NCBI GenBank assembly: GCA_030427865.1
Contig: JAUICK010000014.1
Coordinates: forward strand, 28,570 to 92,569
Direction: 5' to 3'
Origin: Bacteroidia bacterium
GTDB lineage: Bacteria; Bacteroidota; Bacteroidia; Flavobacteriales; Flavobacteriaceae
Length of the DNA: 64,000 nt
Shown here: positions 45,009 through 51,944 of the stretch, in pieces
Position numbering within the stretch: position 1 is the stretch's first letter
Layout of the letters: every line of letters begins with the position of its first letter
Made by a program: the position numbers and the translations under genes
The notes under the pieces: generated by a model
The model's input: the letters and a program-made list of their open reading frames with translations, nothing else
Told to the model about the DNA's origin: nothing
Databases searched by the model: none

Positions 45009-45917
45009 ATGAAAGATAAATTTTATAAATACATAGAAAACTTACAAAATACCATAACTTCTAAATTAGAAGAAGTAGATGGTGTTGCAAAATTTCAAGA
45101 AGACATTTGGCAAAGAGCAGAAGGTGGTGGAGGTAAAACGCGAGTGATAGAAAATGGAGCTATTTTTGAAAAAGGAGGAGTCAATATTTCCAAAGTTTTT
45201 GGTGAATTACCAGAAGTGTTAAGAAATCAATTTGGTGTAAAAGAAGGCAATTTCTTTGCTTGTGGTTTGAGTCTGGTGTTGCATCCTATAAATCCGTTTG
45301 TGCCAACAGTACACGCAAATTGGCGTTATTTTGAAATGTATGATGAAGATGGTAATATTGTTACCCAATGGTTTGGAGGAGGTCAAGATTTAACACCTTA
45401 TTATTTGTTTGATAATGATGCAATTCATTTTCATACAATTTGTAAATCCGCTTGCGACCTTCATAATGAAGGTTTTTACAAGAAATTTAAAGAAACTTGT
45501 GATAACTATTTTTGGAACGCTCACAGAAATGAAGCACGAGGAATAGGAGGTTTGTTTTTCGATTATCTAAAAGAAACAGATGAATTTTCTATGCAAGATA
45601 GATTCAATTTTGTAACTGAAGTGGGTAATAGTTTTTTAAAAAGTTATGTGCCAATAGTTGAAAAAAGAAAAGAAATTGAATTTACAACAGCACACAAAGA
45701 GTGGCAAGAGGTAAGAAGAGGTCGCTATGTAGAGTTCAATTTGGTGCACGATAGAGGTACGCTCTTCGGACTAAAAACAAACGGAAGAATAGAAAGTATT
45801 TTAATGAGTTTGCCACCAATTGTACAATGGAAATACAATCATACTATAGAAGAAACATCAGAGGAGGCAAAATTGTTAGAAGTTTTGGCTAAACCTAAAG
45901 ATTGGGTATTGTGCTAA
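45009..45917 (+). CDS. hemF: Oxygen-dependent coproporphyrinogen III oxidase
   Basis: A 302-residue enzyme that oxidatively decarboxylates coproporphyrinogen III to protoporphyrinogen IX, requiring O2. Motifs: EGGGGKTRVIENGAIFEKGGVNIS, VHANWRYFEMYD, WFGGGQDLTPYY, and the C-terminal RRGRYVEFNLVHDRGT. The ATG at 45009 gives a length close to the E. coli enzyme. The frame is open upstream for 218 codons through a transposase, so a 505-520-residue fusion could also be made. It is the last heme gene of the operon; its stop abuts a regulatory box at 45918. Confidence 0.95.
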   Translation: MKDKFYKYIENLQNTITSKLEEVDGVAKFQEDIWQRAEGGGGKTRVIENGAIFEKGGVNISKVFGELPEVLRNQFGVKEGNFFACGLSLVLHPINPFVPTVHANWRYFEMYDEDGNIVTQWFGGGQDLTPYYLFDNDAIHFHTICKSACDLHNEGFYKKFKETCDNYFWNAHRNEARGIGGLFFDYLKETDEFSMQDRFNFVTEVGNSFLKSYVPIVEKRKEIEFTTAHKEWQEVRRGRYVEFNLVHDRGTLFGLKTNGRIESILMSLPPIVQWKYNHTIEETSEEAKLLEVLAKPKDWVLC

Positions 45918-45935
45918 GTTAATGTAAGGTTAACG
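45918..45935 (+). promoter_or_regulatory. Predicted response-regulator box 1
   Basis: GTTAATGTAAGGTTAACG: two GTTAA units 11 bp apart, as expected for head-to-tail OmpR-family binding. It starts at the base after the hemF stop and ends 35 bp before the TATTTTTG promoter element. A twin box with the same spacing lies at 49134-49151. Confidence 0.6.
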
Positions 45936-45970
45936 AGATTCATTTTTGCTTTACTGGTAAAATAAATTGA

Positions 45971-45978
45971 TATTTTTG
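45971..45978 (+). promoter_or_regulatory. -7 promoter element of the hydrolase/two-component operon
   Basis: TATTTTTG (TAnnTTTG) lies 35 bp before the hydrolase ATG; a TTTG at 45945-45948 could serve as the -33 element with a slightly long 22-bp spacing. Confidence 0.6.
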
Positions 45979-46005
45979 ATTGATTCTTTTCAATTTAATC
46001 AATAA

Positions 46006-47022
46006 ATGAAAACTTTTTCTATATCTGTATTAATTTTATTTTATTTATCATTTTCCGCCTCTTGTCAAAATAAAAAAGTAGAAGATTTTGGTTATAGGCA
46101 TTTACAATTTTTGTATAAAAACGATACTGTAGATGTTTTAACAAGAACTAAAAAAGGAGACGAGTTTAAGAAAAAAGCAATACTATTTTTTGTCCAAGGT
46201 TCACTAGCAAAACCATTGATAAGATATACTGATAAAAATTTTTATTTTCCATCTCCTCTTGAGGGTTTTGTTGAAGAAAATTATCATTTAATTTTGGTAA
46301 ATAAACCAGGATTGCCTTTAATAGTTCATTCTGATAGTTTAAAAAAAGGAGGTCAATATATGAATTTTAAAACGGGCAAAGTTCCTAAATTACATACCGA
46401 AAAAAACTATCTTGAGTATTATGTTGATAGGAATAACTATATCATCAGCCAAATTAAAAAATTATTTTGGGTCAATAAAAAAAAGATAATTGTGGCTGGT
46501 CATTCAGAAGGCAGTTCGATTGCTGCTTATATGGCAGCTAAAAATAATGACATTACACATTTAATTTATTCAGGAGGAACACCCTATTATTCTAGAATTT
46601 TGTCAATGATTGTACAAGAAAGAAAAATTGAAAAAGATTCTACAAACTCTTGGGTAAAAAAATCTTTTGAGTACTGGAAATCTGTTTTAAAAGATACATC
46701 TTCTACTTCAAGAAAACACGGATGGAATTCTTACAAGGGAACTTTTTCTTTCTCAAAAAGCGAAAACGAAATTTTAAAAAACTTAAAGATTCCAATCTTA
46801 ATTACTTATGGAACTGAAGATACTTCATCTGTTTTTAATGATATGTTTCATATAGAAGTAATTAAAAATGGAAATAAAAATATTACTTTTAAAGATTATG
46901 TAGGGCTTGAGCATAATTTTTTTGGAGTTGATAAAAAAGGCAATTTAAATCCAAAAAAATACAACTGGGATAAAGTCGTAAAAGATTGGTTTAAATGGAT
47001 TGAAAAAACAAAAAATAAGTGA
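46006..47022 (+). CDS. Alpha/beta-hydrolase lipoprotein or secreted hydrolase
   Basis: A 338-residue protein with a signal peptide ending in SFSASC (lipobox-like, Cys20) and an alpha/beta-hydrolase fold. The nucleophile elbow is VAGHSEGSS (about residues 163-171), the acid is probably in ITYGTEDTSS, and the terminal His is in VGLEHNFFG. The oxyanion region FFVQGSLAKP is atypical. It overlaps the histidine kinase gene by 4 bp, so it is the first gene of a three-gene signalling operon and could act on an envelope signal. The substrate is unknown. Confidence 0.78.
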   Translation: MKTFSISVLILFYLSFSASCQNKKVEDFGYRHLQFLYKNDTVDVLTRTKKGDEFKKKAILFFVQGSLAKPLIRYTDKNFYFPSPLEGFVEENYHLILVNKPGLPLIVHSDSLKKGGQYMNFKTGKVPKLHTEKNYLEYYVDRNNYIISQIKKLFWVNKKKIIVAGHSEGSSIAAYMAAKNNDITHLIYSGGTPYYSRILSMIVQERKIEKDSTNSWVKKSFEYWKSVLKDTSSTSRKHGWNSYKGTFSFSKSENEILKNLKIPILITYGTEDTSSVFNDMFHIEVIKNGNKNITFKDYVGLEHNFFGVDKKGNLNPKKYNWDKVVKDWFKWIEKTKNK

Positions 47023-48413
47023 AGAAAAAAATTAGACTACTAATCATTGTCTCTGTTTTAGGTTTGTTGGCATTATCTTTAATACAAGGATATTTAATTA
47101 ACAATACCTATAAATTAAAAAAAACTGCATTTATCTCTGAAACCAGAAGATCAATTTCAAGAATGGATGATCTTTCACCTGTTTTAGATACAATAAATGA
47201 CATGTGGCAAGATAGATTTTTGAATTATGTAGCCGACTTTTACGCAAAACAAATTAGTAAAAAGCAACTTTTAAGTAGTTTAAAATCTTATACAGACTCT
47301 ATAAATAGCTTATATATAGTTACTTATCAAAAAGAACTCAAGAAAAAAAATATAGAATACAATCTAAAATTCAACAAAATTGTTAATACAATTATTATTG
47401 CAGATAGCATTGGTAATAATAGTGATACAATTTACAATTCGAAACCAAAAAAAGGCTTTCATTTATTAGGAGATAAGTTTACAATAGAAAATGGTCATAA
47501 AGTAAGTAGTTCTTTGTGGTTAACAGATCATTCATTTAATAGAGAAATAGATGGAGAATTAAAATCGTTTGTTTACAATTTACAGTTCGAAACCGAAGAC
47601 AGAATGAATATCGATGGTTGGAAACAAATTGTATTAGGGAGAATGACTTTATTATTAGCAGCATCTATTTTTATCTTTTTATTGGTTTTTGGTTTGCTGT
47701 ATTATTCTATCAAAAACTTAATAACACAAAAGAAAATTGTAGATGTAAAAACTGATTTTGTAAACAATATTACTCACGAGTTAAAAACGCCACTTTCTAC
47801 CTTAACTTTAGCCACTAAAATGCTAAAAGTAAATCATAAAGATGCTATTTCTAAGAATACACAAAGTATAATAAATACCATTGAAAGACAGAATGTTAGG
47901 TTGCAGAAACTCATTGATCAAGTACTAAATAACTCTTTAGGATATCAAGAAATAGAGCTGCGTAAAGAAAAAGTAAATGCAACAGAATATTTACACACTA
48001 TTATAGACGATTTTCAGCTGTCTTTAGATTCAAAAAGTATTCAAATTGATAAAAATATCAATGTAAATCAAAACATTTTTATTGATAAATTTTACTTTAC
48101 TACAGCAATTCTTAATATTTTAGAAAATGCTGTAAAATATGGAAAAGAAAATCTAAAAATAATTGTTAAAGCTAATGATAGTAAAGATTTTAAAGTTTCA
48201 ATTTCTGATAATGGAATAGGAATTCCTAAAAAAGAATTAAAGTTTTTATTCGATAAGTTTTATAGAGTTGGTAATAAAGAAATTCATAACGTAAAAGGCT
48301 TAGGTTTAGGTTTGTACTATACAAATCAAATTGTAAGAGCACATCATGGAACAATAGAAGTTAATAGTGAATTAACCAAAGGAACCACTTTTACCATAAC
48401 AATACCCTTGTAA
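47019..48413 (+). CDS. Sensor histidine kinase
   Basis: A 464-residue membrane kinase with a GTG start: helix 1 (about 5-25), a roughly 180-residue extracytoplasmic sensor, helix 2 (about 206-229), no obvious HAMP, then HisKA with His253 in NNITHELKTPLS, and HATPase_c with NILENAVKYG (N box), ISDNGIGIP (G1) and GLGLGLYY (G2). It overlaps both neighbours by one to four bases. The sensor region has no recognised domain. Confidence 0.92.
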   Translation: MKKKIRLLIIVSVLGLLALSLIQGYLINNTYKLKKTAFISETRRSISRMDDLSPVLDTINDMWQDRFLNYVADFYAKQISKKQLLSSLKSYTDSINSLYIVTYQKELKKKNIEYNLKFNKIVNTIIIADSIGNNSDTIYNSKPKKGFHLLGDKFTIENGHKVSSSLWLTDHSFNREIDGELKSFVYNLQFETEDRMNIDGWKQIVLGRMTLLLAASIFIFLLVFGLLYYSIKNLITQKKIVDVKTDFVNNITHELKTPLSTLTLATKMLKVNHKDAISKNTQSIINTIERQNVRLQKLIDQVLNNSLGYQEIELRKEKVNATEYLHTIIDDFQLSLDSKSIQIDKNINVNQNIFIDKFYFTTAILNILENAVKYGKENLKIIVKANDSKDFKVSISDNGIGIPKKELKFLFDKFYRVGNKEIHNVKGLGLGLYYTNQIVRAHHGTIEVNSELTKGTTFTITIPL

Positions 48414-49111
48414 TGAAAACAGAAACTAAACACATATTATTGGCAGAAGATGATGTCGATTTTGGAAGCATTTTAAAACAATATTTAGAAATGTCTGGTT
48501 TTTCTGTAGAATGGGCAAAAAATGGCACAGAAGCATTAACTCTATTTAACAAAAGTAATTTTAATATTTGTGTTTTAGATGTGATGATGCCAAAACTAGA
48601 TGGATTTTCTGTTGCAGAACAACTTATAGAAATTAATCCAGAAATTCCTTTTATTTTTTTAACGGCTAGAAAAATGAAAGAAGATAAACTTAAAGGATTA
48701 AAATTAGGTGCAGACGACTATGTGGTTAAACCTTTTGAGGCAGATGAATTGGTTTTAAGATTAAATAACATTTTAAAAAGAACACAAAGAACAACATATT
48801 CTGTTTCTTCTGAAGAAATTATTACCATTGGTAATAGTAAATTCAATACCAAAAGATTAGAACTTTATATTAATAACAATATTCAAAGAGTTACAGAAAA
48901 AGAAGGAGCATTAATTCAGTTTTTGATCCTACATAAAAATCAATTGTTAAAAAGAGAAGAAGTATTAAATGCTATTTGGAAAAATGATGATTTTTTCTCT
49001 GGCAGAAGTATGGATGTTTTTATTAGTAGATTGCGTAAATATTTTAAAGAAGATCCATCAATAACTATAGAAAGCATTCGCGGGATAGGGTTAGAGTTTA
49101 AGATAAGTTAA
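48413..49111 (+). CDS. OmpR-family response regulator
   Basis: A 232-residue regulator. The receiver domain has acidic residues Asp13/Asp14, the phospho-acceptor Asp56 in CVLDVMMP, Thr84 and Lys106 (YVVKPFE). The C-terminal winged helix (about 135-232, KEGALIQFLILHKNQLLKREEVLNAIW ... RSMDVFISRLRKYF) is of the Trans_reg_C type. It shares a base with the kinase stop. Its likely operators are the two GTTAAT-N5-GTTAACG boxes at 45918 and 49134. Confidence 0.94.
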   Translation: MKTETKHILLAEDDVDFGSILKQYLEMSGFSVEWAKNGTEALTLFNKSNFNICVLDVMMPKLDGFSVAEQLIEINPEIPFIFLTARKMKEDKLKGLKLGADDYVVKPFEADELVLRLNNILKRTQRTTYSVSSEEIITIGNSKFNTKRLELYINNNIQRVTEKEGALIQFLILHKNQLLKREEVLNAIWKNDDFFSGRSMDVFISRLRKYFKEDPSITIESIRGIGLEFKIS

Positions 49112-49133
49112 GTTAATGCCCTTTTTAATTAAC

Positions 49134-49151
49134 GTTAATCGTAAGTTAACG
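49134..49151 (+). promoter_or_regulatory. Predicted response-regulator box 2
   Basis: GTTAATCGTAAGTTAACG, a direct GTTAA repeat with 11-bp period, ends 35 bp before TACATTTG. Further GTTAA units at 49107 and 49112 and the palindrome ATTAACGTTAAT (49128-49139) make this side richer than box 1. Confidence 0.62.
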
Positions 49152-49186
49152 TGTTGTAAATGTTTCTATTAAGTAAAAATCAATTT

Positions 49187-49194
49187 TACATTTG
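49187..49194 (+). promoter_or_regulatory. -7 promoter element for the coiled-coil protein gene
   Basis: TACATTTG matches TAnnTTTG and lies 36 bp before the ATG at 49223. No TTTG/TTG occurs at the -33 distance, which is what an activator-dependent promoter would look like. Confidence 0.6.
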
Positions 49195-49222
49195 TGATAT
49201 ATAAAACTTAAAATACCACATT

Positions 49223-49780
49223 ATGAAAAATTTATTTTTAACAATCTTAAGTACATTAATTTTAACATTAACAACTTGTGCTCAATCTACACCAACACCT
49301 CCAAAAACACCAAAAACTTCAAAAGGAACTTCTTATTCCATTACTTTCGATACAGATGATGCTAAAGACAATTCGTCTGTATCCATAAAAAGAAATGATG
49401 ATATTTATAAATTTTCGGCAAGATTTCACGAAAGTAAAACAGGTAGCATAAAAAAATTACTTGTAGATAAGCTAGGTAAATCTAATTTAAAAATAGTTGG
49501 TGATACTTACAGATGGATAAAGACCGAAAACGGAGAAAAATTGTATGATTGTAAATTAACAGATACCACTCTAAAAATATATGTAGACAAAGAATATGCA
49601 AATTCTAAAATGATAGATATGATGGATGAATTTGGTACTGTTTTAAAAGATGCAATTTCTGGAACAGATTCTAAACAAGAAGCAGAAGAAAATGCTAAAA
49701 GAGAGCTAAAAAGAGCAGAAAGAGAATTGGCAAAAGCTAAGAGAAAATTAGAAAGATTAAAAAGAAAAATTAAAAATTAA
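49223..49780 (+). CDS. Secreted or lipid-anchored protein with charged C-terminal coiled coil
   Basis: A 185-residue protein: signal peptide with a lipobox-like LTTC (Cys19), a Pro/Thr/Lys linker, a compact beta-rich middle (about 35-130) and a C-terminal charged helix (about 148-185, ENAKRELKRAERELAKAKRK) predicted to form a coiled coil. I do not recognise the family. It lies directly after the response regulator, separated by 111 bp carrying a box shared with the operon's own promoter, so it is a likely output of this two-component system. Confidence 0.72.
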   Translation: MKNLFLTILSTLILTLTTCAQSTPTPPKTPKTSKGTSYSITFDTDDAKDNSSVSIKRNDDIYKFSARFHESKTGSIKKLLVDKLGKSNLKIVGDTYRWIKTENGEKLYDCKLTDTTLKIYVDKEYANSKMIDMMDEFGTVLKDAISGTDSKQEAEENAKRELKRAERELAKAKRKLERLKRKIKN

Positions 49781-49810
49781 AATTAATTTAATATTGAATT
49801 ATATTTATTT

Positions 49811-49866
49811 TAAAAGCAAAAAAATGAATTTTTAATCAATAAAATTCTTTTTTAGCTTTTATTTTT
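49811..49866 (+). terminator. AT-rich hairpin after the coiled-coil gene
   Basis: TAAAAGC at 49811-49817 pairs with GCTTTTA at 49855-49861, with an extended imperfect stem (GAATTTTTA against TAAAATTC), followed by a T-run. It is 30 bp past the stop. Stability is limited by low GC. Confidence 0.5.
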
Positions 49867-49917
49867 ACGAATAATTCAAAATAAAATTTTGTTAAGAATT
49901 ATTTTTAGCTTTAAAAA

Positions 49918-49950
49918 TTGATGAAAAATCAACCATTTTTAGTATTTTTG
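49918..49950 (+). promoter_or_regulatory. Promoter of the E2 acyltransferase gene
   Basis: TTG at 49918-49920 and TATTTTTG at 49943-49950, spaced 22 bp, lie 22 bp before the ATG at 49973. Confidence 0.6.
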
Positions 49951-49972
49951 CAATCTCGAAAATTAGATAGAA

Positions 49973-51310
49973 ATGGCAAGATTTGAATTAAAGTTACCAA
50001 AGATGGGAGAAAGTGTTGCAGAAGCAACTATTACTTCTTGGTTAAAAGAAGTTGGAGATACCATTGAGTTAGATGAAGCTATTGTAGAAATTGCTACCGA
50101 TAAAGTAGATTCTGAAGTGCCATCTGAAGTAGAAGGAACTTTGGTAGAGGTTTTATTTCAAAAAGACGATGTTGTTGGTGTTGGCGAAACAATTGCTATA
50201 ATAGAAACAGAAGGTGAAGATACAAATAGTATCCCAGTTACTTCGAACGCAATCGAGAAGTCTCAAGTGGAAGATTCTCAGTTAGAAGCAGTTCAAAAAA
50301 CTATAGAAAAAGCAACAGAAATTGTTGCAATTCCAATTGCAAAAATGTCAGATTCAGGTAAATTTTATTCGCCTTTGGTTAGAAACATAGCTCAAACAGA
50401 AGGTATTTCTATGCAAGAGTTAGAATCTATTTCAGGTTCAGGTAAAGACGGTAGAGTTACTAAAGAAGATATTTTATTATATATAGAAAATAGAGAAAAT
50501 ACCCCTATAGCTTCTAACAAAGTAGAGCAATCTAAAACAGTAGAAAAACCGAATAAGGTAGAAAAAACAGTTGCAAAAGCAACTCCAGTTTCTTTAAATG
50601 GTGGAGATGAAGTTATAGAAATGAGTAGAATGGGTAAACTAATTGCCAAACATATGGTAGATTCTGTACAAACTTCTGCTCACGTCCAATCGTTTATAGA
50701 AATAGATGTTACTAATATTGTAAAGTGGAGAAATAAAGTAAAAGACGCTTTTTTTGCAAGAGAAGGGGAAAAACTGACTTTTACACCTATTTTAATGCAA
50801 GCTGTAGCATCAACTATTAAAAAATATCCATTACTCAATATTGCTGTTGATGGTGATAATATTATTAAAAAGAAAAATATTAACTTAGGTATGGCTGCTG
50901 CTTTACCCGATGGAAATTTAATTGTACCCGTGATTAAAAATGCAGATCAATTAAACTTGGTGGGTATGACATCTGCTGTAAATGATTTAGCAAACAGAGC
51001 AAGAAATAATGCTTTAAAGCCAGACGAAATTCAAGGAGGTACTTATACTGTAACTAATGTAGGTAGTTTTGGTTCTGTAATGGGTACTCCAATTATAAAT
51101 CAACCACAAGTAGCTATTTTAGCATTAGGAGCCATTCGAAAAGTACCAGCAGTTATCGAAACTTCTGAAGGAGATTTTATAGGAATAAGACAAAAAATGT
51201 TTGTATCTCATTCTTATGATCATAGAGTTGTTAACGGAGCTTTAGGAGGCATGTTTATTAAAACATTAAAAGAAACTTTAGAGGCTTGGGATTTGAATCA
51301 AGAGTTTTAA
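49973..51310 (+). CDS. 2-oxo acid dehydrogenase E2 component (dihydrolipoamide acyltransferase)
   Basis: A 445-residue E2 subunit with one lipoyl domain (lipoyl-Lys44 in EIATDKVDSEVPSE), a Pro-poor linker, a peripheral-subunit-binding domain (about 128-170, YSPLVRNIAQTEGI ... GKDGRVTKEDIL) and a catalytic domain ending in SHSYDHRVVNGALGG with the HxxxDG-type His. No E1 or E3 gene is adjacent. By sequence style it could belong to the branched-chain or 2-oxoglutarate complex; the exact substrate is undecided. It is convergent with the thioesterase gene. Confidence 0.92.
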   Translation: MARFELKLPKMGESVAEATITSWLKEVGDTIELDEAIVEIATDKVDSEVPSEVEGTLVEVLFQKDDVVGVGETIAIIETEGEDTNSIPVTSNAIEKSQVEDSQLEAVQKTIEKATEIVAIPIAKMSDSGKFYSPLVRNIAQTEGISMQELESISGSGKDGRVTKEDILLYIENRENTPIASNKVEQSKTVEKPNKVEKTVAKATPVSLNGGDEVIEMSRMGKLIAKHMVDSVQTSAHVQSFIEIDVTNIVKWRNKVKDAFFAREGEKLTFTPILMQAVASTIKKYPLLNIAVDGDNIIKKKNINLGMAAALPDGNLIVPVIKNADQLNLVGMTSAVNDLANRARNNALKPDEIQGGTYTVTNVGSFGSVMGTPIINQPQVAILALGAIRKVPAVIETSEGDFIGIRQKMFVSHSYDHRVVNGALGGMFIKTLKETLEAWDLNQEF

Positions 51311-51324
51311 ATAGTAGAGGTTAT

Positions 51325-51774
51325 TTATTTTTTATTAGTTATTTGTATTTCTTCAAAATCTTTACTTCTTTCTGCTAAATTAAATAAGCGATTAGCTTCT
51401 TTTGGAGGTAATGCTAATTTTCTTGTTGTTAAGTTTATCCATGCTCCATAAACTTTTATTATAGCAGATAATTTACCTGCTTCATTAAAAACTTGATGTG
51501 TTATTTTCCAGCGTTCGTTATTTTTAGATACGCCAGATAATTTAAAATCTACGGTAATAGTTTCTCCCAAATGTATTTCTTTTCTAAAAGAAGTTTCTTC
51601 TGTAAATAGAATGGGGCCAATGTTGTGCAGAGTAAATTCTTCTATCGAAAAATGTTGAGCACTAAAATAACGCACTCTTACTTCTGCGGCATAATCGTTA
51701 TAAGCTGTATGGCGCATGTGTCTGTTAGGATCAAAATCAGACCATTTGGTATTAAAAGATACTTTAAAACTCAT
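51325..51774 (-). CDS. Acyl-CoA thioesterase (hotdog fold)
   Basis: A 149-residue 4-hydroxybenzoyl-CoA-thioesterase-like protein. The active-site segment SDFDPNRHMRHTAYNDYAAEVRVRYF carries the usual Asp/Asn-His-rich loop and start helix of the hotdog fold. The C-terminal half has the beta strands ETITVDFKLSG and AKVYGAWINL-like. It hydrolyses acyl-CoA, but chain length or substrate is unknown. The upstream 170 bp hold a palindromic repeat element. Confidence 0.85.
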   Translation of the reverse strand: MSFKVSFNTKWSDFDPNRHMRHTAYNDYAAEVRVRYFSAQHFSIEEFTLHNIGPILFTEETSFRKEIHLGETITVDFKLSGVSKNNERWKITHQVFNEAGKLSAIIKVYGAWINLTTRKLALPPKEANRLFNLAERSKDFEEIQITNKK

Positions 51775-51790
51775 ATTTTATATTTTAAAA

Positions 51791-51919
51791 AAGCTGTCTG
51801 AAAAGTATTAGTATTTGTCATTTCGACTGTAATGGAGAAATCTTATTTATTGAAAATCAATTATATAGATTTTTCGACTCCGCTCAAAATGACAGTTAAA
51901 TCAACTTTTTAGACAGCTT
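51791..51919. repeat. 129-bp nested palindromic element (MITE-like)
   Basis: Outer 15-bp inverted repeats AAGCTGTCTGAAAAG and CTTTTTAGACAGCTT (one mismatch) enclose an inner pair TGTCATTT / AAAATGACA and TTTCGACT cores. It has no coding capacity and sits between the thioesterase start and the Prc stop. The inner core recurs at 32705-32731, suggesting a dispersed family. Confidence 0.75.
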
Positions 51920-51944
51920 CTTATGTTTTAAATTAAAAAGGTAT

